DNA from: Companilactobacillus versmoldensis DSM 14857 = KCTC 3814
Lineage (GTDB): Bacteria; Bacillota; Bacilli; Lactobacillales; Lactobacillaceae
DNA length: 43,455 bases
Assembly: GCF_001434295.1 (NCBI RefSeq)
Contig: NZ_AZFA01000018.1
Span: 1-43,455, forward strand
Direction of reading: 5' to 3'
Under the pieces are notes generated by a model. The model was given only the letters and a program-made list of their open reading frames with translations, was not told the DNA's origin and ran no database searches. Numbering within the stretch: the first letter of the stretch is position 1; each line of letters opens with the position of its first letter. The position numbers and the translations under genes were made by a program. Positions 26,790-35,567 of this stretch are shown here, in pieces.

Positions 26790-27693
26790 AAATGGCGGCG
26801 TACATTTCTTTGATGCTTTGAACTGATTTATCCCATTTGTGGCTCTCTTGGTCAGTCAGGTCTAATGGGAAGATTTTCTCGACTCCATCGGAACCGATCA
26901 AAGCAGGCTCTCCGATGTAGATCGCTTCATCTGGATTGTAAACAGAAACAGGCATGATCTTCTTGCTGTCGCTTAAGACCGTCTGAACGATCAAGGCCGC
27001 TTGATTAGCGATGCCATAGCTGGTGAAACCTTTGCCAAAGAAGATATCCATCCCGTTTTGTTTGGCTTGATGTTCGAGTGAGTCTTGTTCTTCATCAGTC
27101 AAACGTTGACTCAAGCTAGTATTTTCGATCCGGACTGATGTCCAAGGAACGAATTGCGTCATACCATGTTCACCAAGGACGCAACCATGGACACTATTGG
27201 CATGGACGCCTAATTTATCACTGACGGCCTGTTTCATCCTAGCTGTATCAAGGGATGTCCCAGTACCAAAGACGTGATTTCTAGGTAATTCAGATAACTC
27301 TTGCAAGAGACGGGCGATAACATCGCATGGATTGGTGATATTGATCAAGATACCATTGAAGCCAGACTGCTTGATTTTAGGACCCCATTCGTCGGCAACC
27401 TTTTTTGTATAGTTCAATTCATCAAAACGATTGCCGCTACCTTGTTGGACCGAGATCTTACCAGCTGAAAAAATGATTATATCGGTATCCTTCAGCTCTT
27501 GAAGGGAAGGTTTGATGATCTCTAAGTGAGAGTTTAATCCCACTTGTCCATCCTTCAAGTCCTTGTATTGGGCCGTAACGATCTTCTCATCTTTATCGAA
27601 CAACACCAATTGATCGACCAGATCACGGCTTACTAGGGTATAGGCTGTTGTGCTCCCCACATGGCCTAATCCAATGATTGCGATTTTACTCAT
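26788..27693 (-). CDS. L-2-hydroxyacid dehydrogenase (L-2-hydroxyisocaproate dehydrogenase type, LDH family)
   Basis: This NAD-dependent enzyme interconverts 2-oxo acids and L-2-hydroxy acids. The Rossmann motif is GLGHVGS at 8-14, with Asp33 after strand 2 favouring NAD(H). The catalytic His176 lies in LGEHG, and NITNPCDV and GTGTSLDTARM are family motifs. The substrate loop reads GKISVQQGSGNRFDELN, resembling L-hicDH of lactobacilli rather than the AGxPQKPGETR loop of lactate dehydrogenases. A branched-chain oxo acid substrate is thus likely, by inference. An ATG seven codons upstream is in frame, but GAGGTG precedes the ATG at 27693. The length is 301 residues and the gene is monocistronic. 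Confidence 0.88.
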   Translation of the reverse strand: MSKIAIIGLGHVGSTTAYTLVSRDLVDQLVLFDKDEKIVTAQYKDLKDGQVGLNSHLEIIKPSLQELKDTDIIIFSAGKISVQQGSGNRFDELNYTKKVADEWGPKIKQSGFNGILINITNPCDVIARLLQELSELPRNHVFGTGTSLDTARMKQAVSDKLGVHANSVHGCVLGEHGMTQFVPWTSVRIENTSLSQRLTDEEQDSLEHQAKQNGMDIFFGKGFTSYGIANQAALIVQTVLSDSKKIMPVSVYNPDEAIYIGEPALIGSDGVEKIFPLDLTDQESHKWDKSVQSIKEMYAAI

Positions 27694-27735
27694 AACACAC
27701 ACCTCATAAAACAAAATATATTATAGAACGTAATC

Positions 27736-27766
27736 ATAATAATCGACCTTTTTAATGAAATGTCAA
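27736..27766 (-). promoter_or_regulatory. Probable promoter of the dehydrogenase gene
   Basis: On the minus strand a perfect TTGACA (27766-27761) is followed after 19 bases by TATTAT (27741-27736). The spacer is long, so confidence is moderate. The start codon is about 40 bases downstream. Confidence 0.45.
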
Positions 27767-27998
27767 TAATATTAGAGAAAAGCTAATAAAAATGTCTCGT
27801 TCTGTAATCACTTACAATCGATGGTTCTATTTCAATCAATTCAGATTAATCTTATAATAAAGGAATTCGAGTCGACAGTTTTCAACTGAAAAGTTGCGTA
27901 ATTATAGTTATCGGTTCAAGAATGAGTTTACTTTTGATGACGATATTCTTGGACAATGATATTCTAATAGAAGAAGTATATTTAAGGGAGTTTTCAAA

Positions 27999-29783
27999 AT
28001 TATTAGTCCTAATGAAATTTTAAAACAGACATTTGGATACGATGAATTTCGTCCGGGTCAGTTGGATATCATCAATAAAGTCCTGGATCATAAGAGAACA
28101 CTAGGGATCATGCCAACTGGTGGAGGGAAGTCAGTTTGCTATCAAATACCAGCATTGATGTTTTCTGGGTTGACCTTAGTCGTATCACCACTGATTTCTT
28201 TGATGAAAGACCAAGTCGATGGATTGAATGAAATGAATATCCCAGCGACCTTTATCAACAGTACCTTGAATTATGTTGAAGCTAATGAGCGGATGCAGTA
28301 TATCGAATCCGGCGCAGTCAAACTATTGTATGTAGCTCCCGAACGCATTGAGAACCCTGAGTTTTATAACTGGCTGACACATCTGCCGATCGATCTGATC
28401 GCGGTCGATGAAGCCCATGTTTTATCTTCTTGGGGACATGATTTTCGCCCAAGTTATTTGAACATCATCGAACCTTTGAATCAATTGCCGAATGATCCCC
28501 CAGTCCTAGCTCTGACAGCTACTGCTACTAACCGTGTCCAAGAGGATCTGACTAGTATTTTGAATATCAAGGATGAGGATGTCATTAAGACAGGCTTCGA
28601 GCGGACCAATTTGGCCCTAAAAATCGAACGAGGTGTCAATAAACCACGTTATTTATTAGAATACGTTCAATCTCATCCAGGTGAATCAGGCATCATCTAT
28701 GCCGGTAAGCGAAAAGATGTTGAAAAGATCTACGATCAATTGAAAGAAAAAGGCATCAAAGTCGGTAAATATCATGCTGGCTTGGATGATGACGTTCGTC
28801 ATCAAATGCAAGAAGATTTCCTATTTGACGAAATTGATGTCATGGTCGCCACTAACGCTTTTGGTATGGGTATCAATAAGACCAACGTCCGCTTCGTGAT
28901 TCATTATTCGATCCCAGGCACGATCGAAAGCTATTATCAAGAAGTAGGTCGGGCAGGGCGTGATGGCTTGCCGTCTGAAGCAATTTTGCTCTATTCGCCG
29001 GCTGACTTACAATTGCACCGTTTCTTCATCGAGCAGTCAGATGCTGACGATGATTATAAGCAAAGTTTGACTGAAAAATTGCGAGAAATGAATCAGTATG
29101 CCAAAACTGAATTGTGCTTAATGAACTATATCCTCAAATATTTTGGTGAGACCAAAACTGAACCATGTGGCCATTGTTCAAATTGTTTGGATGAACGACC
29201 AGAACATGACGTCACTTACCAGACACAGCAAGCATTGAGTTGTGTCGTCCGGATGGGACAAAAATACGGTAAGAAATTAGTAGCTCGTGTCCTAGCAGGG
29301 AAACCCGATGTGGCTTCTGATTGGCATAATTTTGGTGAATTGAGTACCTTTGGTTTGATGCACGACACGACCTTGAAATTCATTGAAGAATTTCTTGATT
29401 TCTTAACAGCTAATGATTATTTGCAAACATCTGATGATCAATATCCAACTTTGCGTTTAACTAACAAAGGTCTGATGGTCCTGAAGAGTGAATTAAAGGT
29501 CAAACGTCGTGAGACCAAGATCACTCATGCTAGACAACCGATCATGGATGACGGCAATTATGATCAAAAACTCTTCGAACGCTTACGAGCCTTACGTCTA
29601 GATTTAGCTCATGCCGCTGATGTACCGCCGTTCGTGATTTTCTCGGACCGGACATTACGTGATATGGCACAGATCAGGCCGGAAAATAGTCAAGAATTTT
29701 TAACTGTTTCTGGAGTCGGGAATGCCAAGCTTGAGCGATATGGTGATAAATTTATTCACGAGATCAAAGAATACCAAGCTTAA
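27999..29783 (+). CDS. recQ: ATP-dependent DNA helicase RecQ, apparent ATT start
   Basis: This 3'-5' helicase acts in recombination and fork repair. Residues 12-21 (FGYDEFRPGQ) are RecQ motif 0; Walker A is GGGKS at 41-45; the DEAH box is VDEAHVLSSWGHDFRPSY; motif VI is YQEVGRAGRDG. The zinc site is CLMNYIL...CGHCSNC, and a C-terminal HRDC domain (DQKLFERLRALRLDLA) ends the 594-residue protein. The first standard start is TTG at 28062, but that would remove motif 0. The frame is open back to a stop at 27957 and contains no ATG, GTG or earlier TTG. AAGGGAG at 27984-27990 lies eight bases before ATT at 27999, giving MISPNEILKQ, so I annotate ATT as the start. Confidence 0.93.
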   Translation: MISPNEILKQTFGYDEFRPGQLDIINKVLDHKRTLGIMPTGGGKSVCYQIPALMFSGLTLVVSPLISLMKDQVDGLNEMNIPATFINSTLNYVEANERMQYIESGAVKLLYVAPERIENPEFYNWLTHLPIDLIAVDEAHVLSSWGHDFRPSYLNIIEPLNQLPNDPPVLALTATATNRVQEDLTSILNIKDEDVIKTGFERTNLALKIERGVNKPRYLLEYVQSHPGESGIIYAGKRKDVEKIYDQLKEKGIKVGKYHAGLDDDVRHQMQEDFLFDEIDVMVATNAFGMGINKTNVRFVIHYSIPGTIESYYQEVGRAGRDGLPSEAILLYSPADLQLHRFFIEQSDADDDYKQSLTEKLREMNQYAKTELCLMNYILKYFGETKTEPCGHCSNCLDERPEHDVTYQTQQALSCVVRMGQKYGKKLVARVLAGKPDVASDWHNFGELSTFGLMHDTTLKFIEEFLDFLTANDYLQTSDDQYPTLRLTNKGLMVLKSELKVKRRETKITHARQPIMDDGNYDQKLFERLRALRLDLAHAADVPPFVIFSDRTLRDMAQIRPENSQEFLTVSGVGNAKLERYGDKFIHEIKEYQA

Positions 29784-29885
29784 AGTAAAATATGTTATCT
29801 GTTTTAAACTGCTATTATATGTGATAATAAATGTTTTACGAAAACATCTTAACAAAAACACAAGAACGTACTTAGGGGGAGAAAA

Positions 29886-30749
29886 ATGGACCACAAAATT
29901 GCTATACTTTCAGATATTCACGGCAATATCACTGCCCTTAAGACAGTCCTAGAAGAGCTGCAAAGCGAAAATATCACCGAATATTGGTTTTTAGGTGATC
30001 TATTAACACCTGGACCAGGAGTTAATGAGATCTTTGATTTATTGAATAACTTAAACACAACAGCCTTTATCCGTGGTAACTGGGACGATTTGGTTATCAA
30101 GGTGTTGTTAGACGATGAACAATATTTTGATTTGAACAACGACGGCTATGTTCACGTAGCAAAAATGGTTGAATACTTATCAAGAACAATCACTCAGACA
30201 AATTTTGACCGATTGAAGAATGCACCGACGGTGACAAGTAAAACAATCAACGGTTTAAATTTACAAATATCCCATAATTTACCATTTAAGAACTTTGGTC
30301 ACGAATTACTGCCATACGAGATCCAGGGCAACTTTGATGAATTGACTGATGATCAGTCAATTGATATGGCATTTTATGGTCATACACATCATCAAGTGAT
30401 GCGGACCAGTTCAACTGACCAAATGATCATTAATCCAGGTTCGATTGGTGATCCATATACAGACTGGAAAAAGTTCAGCAAAGATTTACGCGCAGAATAT
30501 GCCATCTTGGAAATTGATTCATCTGGTTATGCGAACGTGTCCTTTAAACGCGCAAGATACAATATTGATGATGAATTAAAAATTGCTGAAGCCAATGATC
30601 TTCCGTACTTAGATCAATATGGCAAAATGCTACATACTGGTCAAGCTAGCACACATGATATTCCAGCCTTAAAAAAAGACAACAAAAAATTTGGTTATCG
30701 TGATGACGTAGAAAAATTTATTAAACAACTACGGGAAAAACATTTCTAG
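29886..30749 (+). CDS. Calcineurin-like metallophosphoesterase
   Basis: This cytoplasmic phosphoesterase of 287 residues has the two-metal site motifs in order: SDIHGN (DxH), FLGDLL (GD), IRGNWD (GNxD-like), ISHN, and the C-terminal GHTHHQ followed by INPGSIGDP. It belongs to the YfcE/DUF2437-like group of predicted phosphodiesterases. The substrate is unknown. AGGGGGAG precedes the ATG by five bases. It starts about 100 bases after recQ, with a small ATGTTTT/AAAACAT hairpin between them, and ends in a strong terminator. Confidence 0.88.
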   Translation: MDHKIAILSDIHGNITALKTVLEELQSENITEYWFLGDLLTPGPGVNEIFDLLNNLNTTAFIRGNWDDLVIKVLLDDEQYFDLNNDGYVHVAKMVEYLSRTITQTNFDRLKNAPTVTSKTINGLNLQISHNLPFKNFGHELLPYEIQGNFDELTDDQSIDMAFYGHTHHQVMRTSSTDQMIINPGSIGDPYTDWKKFSKDLRAEYAILEIDSSGYANVSFKRARYNIDDELKIAEANDLPYLDQYGKMLHTGQASTHDIPALKKDNKKFGYRDDVEKFIKQLREKHF

Positions 30750-30756
30750 GTTTATT

Positions 30757-30787
30757 AAAAGAGTACAGCAGAAAGTACTCTTTTTTC
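30757..30787 (+). terminator. Terminator of the metallophosphoesterase gene
   Basis: AAAAGAGTAC and GTACTCTTTT pair around an eight-base loop and run into T6. It lies eight bases after the stop. Confidence 0.92.
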
Positions 30788-31596
30788 TTAAAATCCATTA
30801 CTTCGTATAATATGTATTATGTAACCTTAGATAGATATAAACGATGGTTTAGAGAAAAAGACCCCCTGTTTTTGTTTTTTACCGTTTTTTGACGAATCTG
30901 CATTAAATGCAGTTTCAATCAAAAGTTCTGACAAATATTGGCCCCGTATCCGCTGAGTAAAATCATTTCAGCTGATAAGTCCTAAGGTTTAAATCTGTAC
31001 AGCAATATTTGTTCAATTAAGCACGTTGTCAGATGTCGCTTGACCATCAACTACCTGTAAATATTTTGAACGCGTTCTTAGAATCAACGCTCAAATTGAG
31101 ATATTTGCTGAAGTTTAGATATGTAGATTTAAATATGTAGTTATCGTGGATTACATTCAAAACTAGCCGATAGCAAATTTCTTATTGATTACGATTCAAA
31201 TTTAAACAGCTGATCATCATAAATATGATAGATTTTGTTGAATTTAGTTGAGTAAATTGGAAAATCAGCGATCATTTGATGTTTGAATATGTTGATTTGT
31301 TAAATTAATGTGTGAAATTCAAAAATAAATAGCTGCAAAGCTTGATATAATAGCATTTACGATGGTTTAGATGGTCAAATGTCTAAAACTGAATATGTTT
31401 GCTGAAACAATATAACGAAATTAGCTAAACTAAGTGATTTTAGAGATATTGATAATACTTAAATCAAGATAAAACCTAGGTTGCTTAATGAGTACTTTCA
31501 TTAAAATGAATATTTTAATGAAAGTACAATAGTACATATTTGTAATCATAATAGAATTTTATAAATTATCGAATTCTATAGCAATATACTAACAAA
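30788..31596. other. AT-rich non-coding stretch of about 0.8 kb
   Basis: No ORF above 60 codons occurs on either strand. Items seen are a CTGCAT/ATGCAG palindrome near 30,899-30,914, an ACGATGGTTTA element repeated near 30,840 and 31,360, an extended -10 (TGATATAAT, about 31,342-31,350) on the plus strand, and a long inverted repeat at 31,492-31,527. I cannot tell whether it is a decayed gene, an RNA locus or a spacer. Confidence 0.5.
31492..31527. repeat. Perfect 15-bp inverted repeat
   Basis: GTACTTTCATTAAAA at 31492-31506 is repeated exactly inverted at 31513-31527 with a six-base TGAATA spacer. No T run follows on either strand, so it is not an ordinary terminator. It could be an operator, an RNA hairpin or the mark of a lost element. 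Confidence 0.85.
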
Positions 31597-31640
31597 GAAA
31601 AAACGGAAAATAACAGGCATTATACCAGTGATTTTCCGTT
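31597..31640 (-). terminator. Minus-strand terminator after the DUF2255 region
   Basis: AACGGAAAAT (31602-31611) and ATTTTCCGTT (31631-31640) form a 10-bp stem. On the minus strand a T-rich run follows. It would end transcripts of the DUF2255/MFS unit, about 235 bases after the last stop. Confidence 0.75.
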
Positions 31641-31686
31641 CTACAATTAACATAATTGATTATCCAAACGAGATTGTTGGAATTAC

Positions 31687-31758
31687 TTATTTTTCATCAT
31701 GCCCTTTTCCATCTTTAAAGATCATAACGAATTCTTCTCTTCTGGTTTCATCTATCAT
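31687..31758 (-). other. Possible gene relic or 23-codon ORF
   Basis: A minus-strand ORF reads MIDETRREEFVMIFKDGKGH and ends three residues later. Its charged, protein-like composition suggests the C-terminal remnant of a gene. No ribosome binding site is obvious, and an in-frame stop lies 12 bases upstream. It sits between the DUF2255 gene and its terminator. Confidence 0.3.
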
Positions 31759-31873
31759 AATTTGAAATTAATTTTATTAACTAATCTTCGTTTAACAAAT
31801 ACTAGTAATTTTATTGAATCGTATATCCCCCATTGACTGAGATGCCGATCAAATAATGTGAAATGTTAAACAT

Positions 31874-32254
31874 CTATCTAGGGATTACCTCTATGGTAGA
31901 GCTTTTTGGTCCAGCTTGAACCATAGGTGGTAAATAAGCACTACCCTGGTATTTCTTTTCGTACTCCTGATCAACTAACGTGTTGACTTCATTATCATTA
32001 AGCTTTTTAAAGATTACTTCATGATTTAATCCATCTAGAAAAACTCGACCAGCCTTTTGCTTAATTGCTGAATTATACCAGCTTGAGTTTTGGCCATTCC
32101 AAGCTCTAATAAATAATTTACCATTTGTTACTACTGACCAAATCCAAGTGGGTGTTCCGTAAGTTATTCCATCAGCATAAAACGGTGAGACCTGGAAGTC
32201 ATCAGCCTTCGCAAAATTTTGAATCTCTTTAGTTGTCCATGTTTTTTCACTCAT
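31874..32254 (-). CDS. DUF2255 family protein
   Basis: This 126-residue cytoplasmic protein has the family pattern WTTKEIQNFAKADDFQVSPF, TYGTPTWIWSVVTNGKLFIRAW and SSWYNSAIKQKAGRVFLDG, related to the FMN-binding split-barrel fold of pyridoxamine-phosphate-oxidase-like proteins. A role in redox or detoxification is suggested by the fold only. Two ATG codons are in frame; GAGGA lies six bases before the second (32254), and the first overlaps this motif, so I chose the second. It begins 19 bases after the MFS stop, as the second gene of a two-gene operon. Confidence 0.82.
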   Translation of the reverse strand: MSEKTWTTKEIQNFAKADDFQVSPFYADGITYGTPTWIWSVVTNGKLFIRAWNGQNSSWYNSAIKQKAGRVFLDGLNHEVIFKKLNDNEVNTLVDQEYEKKYQGSAYLPPMVQAGPKSSTIEVIPR

Positions 32255-32273
32255 AATATTCCTCATTTGTAAT

Positions 32274-33455
32274 TTAATTTTCTATCTCATTCAATTCACT
32301 GTGAACTATTTTATTTCTTACTAAAATTACTGCAAAAGTTACGAGTAGCATGACGATTCCACCAACTGGCAACATCATCAAACCACTAGTACTCAACAGA
32401 ATTCCTCCAATACTAGTACCGATAGTAGTTCCGATATTTCCTAATGAAATGAATAATCCATTTGCAAGATCCAAACTTTCTGGAATTGCAGCTGAAATTA
32501 GATATTGTTGAACATTATTACCAATTCCGTAAATCATACCCCAAAGGAGAACGACTGGAAACATTAATAGGGTTGATTGTGATAATGAAATTATTAATAA
32601 ATAAACAACAATCATTAAAAATGGATAAATTGTAATTAGTTTACGTGGTGACCGTGATAGCATATTTCCGGCTACCAGATTTCCGATGATACTCATCAGT
32701 CCAAAAACAAATAATGCTAAACTCAATTGTGTTGAAGAAAAATTACTCAATTGTGATAATAAATCTGAAACATATCCGTAAACAACAAACAAAATACTAC
32801 CAATTAAAATTGTTCCAGCACCCGATACCCAGAGTGACCTTTTAACTAATACTTTTTTAATACTAGTTTCGCTGCTATCACTAGCTGAAACTGATTGTGT
32901 ATCCTGTTTTGGTAATAGGAAGTAATTCAAAAAAAAGGCAACTAAACTGACTAAAGCAAAGAAATACATTGCTGCTGAATATGAAACGTTGTTGGCAATT
33001 AATGTTGTAATTGGAGTTCCAAGTACTCTACCAGCACTAACACCAATCATTACTCGAGAAACTGATTTAGAAGCTTCACCAGCATCTGAAATTTCGGCAG
33101 CAATTGTAAATGCTAACGAACAGTAGACTGGATGCAATACCGCTGGTAGTAATCTGAAGAATAATGCCAATCCAAAGTTTGTGACCAACCCACCTAAAAC
33201 ATTTGAAACGATGAACAGTAACAAAGTGGCAAGCATGATCTTTCTTCGATTAATTTTCCGCACAATAGCTGGCATGATTGAACCAAATATTGCGACTATC
33301 AAGGCAAACATACTGACAAACAATCCTGATGTCGCAGTCGATATCTCAAATCGTTGACTGATAACAGGAAGAATTCCTAAAATGCCCACCTCAGTATTTA
33401 AAATACTAAAAGTACCGATTGCTAATACAAAAATTAATAATTTTTTATTTCTCAT
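32274..33455 (-). CDS. MFS transporter (DHA1, AraJ/YdhP-like efflux)
   Basis: This 393-residue membrane protein has twelve predicted helices. The DHA1 signature is present in altered form after helix 2 (PAIVRKINRRKIMLATLLLF), and RLLPAVLHPVYCSLAFTIA in helix 4 is typical of AraJ-like sugar or drug efflux proteins. The substrate is unknown. GAGGT precedes the ATG at 33455; an upstream ATG at 33467 overlaps this motif. It forms an operon with DUF2255 behind a promoter module that is a copy of the one in front of the SDR gene, so the two units probably respond to the same signal. Confidence 0.88.
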   Translation of the reverse strand: MRNKKLLIFVLAIGTFSILNTEVGILGILPVISQRFEISTATSGLFVSMFALIVAIFGSIMPAIVRKINRRKIMLATLLLFIVSNVLGGLVTNFGLALFFRLLPAVLHPVYCSLAFTIAAEISDAGEASKSVSRVMIGVSAGRVLGTPITTLIANNVSYSAAMYFFALVSLVAFFLNYFLLPKQDTQSVSASDSSETSIKKVLVKRSLWVSGAGTILIGSILFVVYGYVSDLLSQLSNFSSTQLSLALFVFGLMSIIGNLVAGNMLSRSPRKLITIYPFLMIVVYLLIISLSQSTLLMFPVVLLWGMIYGIGNNVQQYLISAAIPESLDLANGLFISLGNIGTTIGTSIGGILLSTSGLMMLPVGGIVMLLVTFAVILVRNKIVHSELNEIEN

Positions 33456-33522
33456 GTAGGACCTCATTTTCTATTTAATTGAATTAAATATTTAAACTCT
33501 ATTTTGATAGCTTGACGACGTC

Positions 33523-33610
33523 ATGTCTTAATCAATATCGTTAGTATAGAGTGAAAATAGACTCTTGAAAATTTACTATTTTGAATGCTAGTATAAATAT
33601 TATTAATACT
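33523..33610 (-). promoter_or_regulatory. Duplicated promoter/operator module, copy A (upstream of MFS-DUF2255)
   Basis: This 88-bp stretch matches copy B at 34565-34652 at about 79 positions by hand alignment, without gaps. On the minus strand it carries TTTTCA (33571-33566), a 17-base spacer and TATACT (33548-33543), followed by a CAATAT-centred dyad. The plus-directed TATAAA is also conserved but now leads only to a terminator about 60 bases on. Confidence 0.75.
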
Positions 33611-33658
33611 AAAGACGTGGTGATGATAATTTAATGCATAATAATTAGAAGAAACGAT

Positions 33659-33728
33659 AAAAATAGTCCTCTGATAAACTAACAGATTGTAATCGTCAAT
33701 CTGTAAATCCTCAGAGAACTATTTTTTT
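33659..33728. terminator. Bidirectional terminator between the SDR gene and module A
   Basis: Outer arms AAAATAGTCCTCTGA and TCAGAGAACTATTTT and an inner ACAGATTG/CAATCTGT pair form a long two-part hairpin with A and T runs on both sides. It ends the SDR transcript and any short transcript coming from module A. Confidence 0.85.
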
Positions 33729-33771
33729 GAATTAATTTAAAAGTTAATATAGATGAACTGAATAAAATTAA

Positions 33772-34515
33772 TCACCATGGTTGATTTGTTGGCCCAACGG
33801 TGAATTCACTAACATTTGTATCTTCGGGTTGATCGATTGCAAAAGCAACCACATTGGCAACACGATCAGGTCCAATTTGATATTGATCATAATTTGCTTG
33901 CATTGCTTTAGCTGCTTCGGGATCTGTGATTGTACTCAATAATTCAGTATGGATAGCCGCCGGATAAATAGTTGCCGTACGAATATTGCTGTTAGTTTGG
34001 GCAGATTCCATTCTCAACACTTCCATCAAATCACGAACAGCATGCTTAGTAGCACCGTAAACTCCAACACCAGGATATGGTTTCAATCCAGCAACTGAAG
34101 AAGTGGTAACAATTTGACCACCATTTTGTTCTTTAAAAGTAGGCATAATTGCAGCAATTCCATTCAGGACGCCCTTGATATTTACATCGACAGTTCTATC
34201 CCACTCATCAGTTTTTAATTTTGCTATTTCTGAACTTGGCATTAAGCCAGCGTTTAAGAAAATTACATCGACTCTGCCAAATTCTTTTTTTGCAGCCTCA
34301 ACCAAGGACTTATTATCATCAGGATTTACAACATCAGTAGTTTTATAAATTGCTTCCCCACCATTTTCTTTGATTTTATTAACGATTCGTTGAAGTTTAT
34401 CTTCACGACGTGCTCCTAAGACTAATTTGGCACCTTTACTTGCTAGCAGCATTGCTGTTGAAGCTCCAATACCACTTGATGCTCCTGTAATCACTACTAC
34501 TTTCTCTTTAATCAT
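33772..34515 (-). CDS. Short-chain dehydrogenase/reductase
   Basis: This classical SDR oxidoreductase of 247 residues has the cofactor motif TGASSGIG (10-17), NAG (LNAGLMP), the catalytic Ser in VTTSSVAG, and YGATK with catalytic Tyr and Lys. Arg residues after strand 2 (GARREDK) favour NADP(H). The substrate is unknown. GGAGA precedes the ATG. It is divergent from a LysR gene across the 88-bp module B, the usual pattern for a LysR-controlled enzyme gene. Confidence 0.92.
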   Translation of the reverse strand: MIKEKVVVITGASSGIGASTAMLLASKGAKLVLGARREDKLQRIVNKIKENGGEAIYKTTDVVNPDDNKSLVEAAKKEFGRVDVIFLNAGLMPSSEIAKLKTDEWDRTVDVNIKGVLNGIAAIMPTFKEQNGGQIVTTSSVAGLKPYPGVGVYGATKHAVRDLMEVLRMESAQTNSNIRTATIYPAAIHTELLSTITDPEAAKAMQANYDQYQIGPDRVANVVAFAIDQPEDTNVSEFTVGPTNQPW

Positions 34516-34564
34516 ATTGTGGTCTCCAGTCTTATAAGTTTTATGTTTTTGACATTTTGACGAG

Positions 34565-34652
34565 ATGTCTCAATCAATATTGTTAGTATATAGTGAATTT
34601 AGGCTCTTTAAAATTTACTATTTTGAATGCTAGTATAAATATAATTGATACT
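34565..34652. promoter_or_regulatory. Promoter/operator module, copy B (between SDR and lysR)
   Basis: For the SDR gene, minus-strand TTTTAA (34613-34608) and TATACT (34590-34585) are 17 bases apart, with the palindrome CAATATTG just downstream of the -10, in operator position. A TATAAA at 34634-34639 faces the lysR gene. The inner segment with TTTACTATTTTGAATGC is identical to copy A. Confidence 0.7.
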
Positions 34653-34664
34653 GGAGGTTCAACC

Positions 34665-35532
34665 ATGATTGATTTTTATTTATTGGAAGCATTAGTAAAA
34701 TTCGATGAATATGGCACTCTTGCCAAGGCAGCTGAACAATTAGGTGTTACTCAACCTGCCTTAACACATTCTCTTAAGAATCTTGAAGATGAATTGGGAG
34801 TTCAATTATTTGATCGTAAACCTAATCGACTTTATTTAACTGACACTGGTAAATATGCCGTTCAACAAGCCAAAAGAGTCATTGATGACAATTATAAATT
34901 TACCGATAAAGTAAAACTTTTTGAACAAAATCAATCGAGCATCACTATCGGCGCTAACGCTCCTGGTCCCTTGATAGTTATCCATTCCTTGAACCTTGAT
35001 AATCTCATCGTACAAAACAAACATGTCCAAAAGGATTTTGAAAAAATTCTTAATGAAGAGCAAGTTACGTGTCTATTAACAAACAAATCTTTGAAGTCAG
35101 ATAAAATAATTTCAGTTTTCATTGGTAGTGAAAGAATGGCTGTTAATTTGAGGCAGGAAAATCCTTTAACTAAAATTGAGTCATTAAAATTTGCTGATTT
35201 AGCTGGTAATACCTTTCTTTGTCCTCAAGAAATAGGGTTTTGGAAGGATATTTATGAATCCCAAATTCCTGATGGTAAATTTATTTATCAAAATGAATCA
35301 ACGGAGTATAAGGAATTACTTAGTTTCTCTAGTATGCCATTTTTTACAACTAATTTGACAAAACTCGATCCTAATTAGGGCAAAAATTTGCCTAATAACC
35401 GTGTATTAAAACCGTTGATGGATTCATCAGCAAATCAAACATTCTACATTAGTTTCTTGAAACGTAACCAAAATAGATTAAAAACATTAATTCAAAAAAT
35501 ACAGGATCAATTGTCAACAGTTGATTTTTAAT
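34665..35532 (+). pseudogene. LysR family regulator, interrupted near its C terminus
   Basis: The N-terminal helix-turn-helix is intact (EYGTLAKAAEQLGVTQPALTHSL), and the effector domain reads through to KLDPN. Then an in-frame TAG at 35376-35378 stops it at 237 residues. The same frame continues with GKNLPNNRVLKPLMDSSANQ and FYISFLK. A one-base shift in an A run near 35,460 is needed to reach the remaining RNQNRLKTLIQKIQDQ and the stop at 35,530. So there are two lesions, and TGG to TAG is the likely first change. GGAGG lies before the ATG at 34665. The truncated protein could still bind DNA but lacks the last part of the effector domain. It is the presumed regulator of modules A and B. Confidence 0.82.
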
Positions 35533-35567
35533 ATTATAATTGTTTTATTGAACTTTTTAGAATACGA

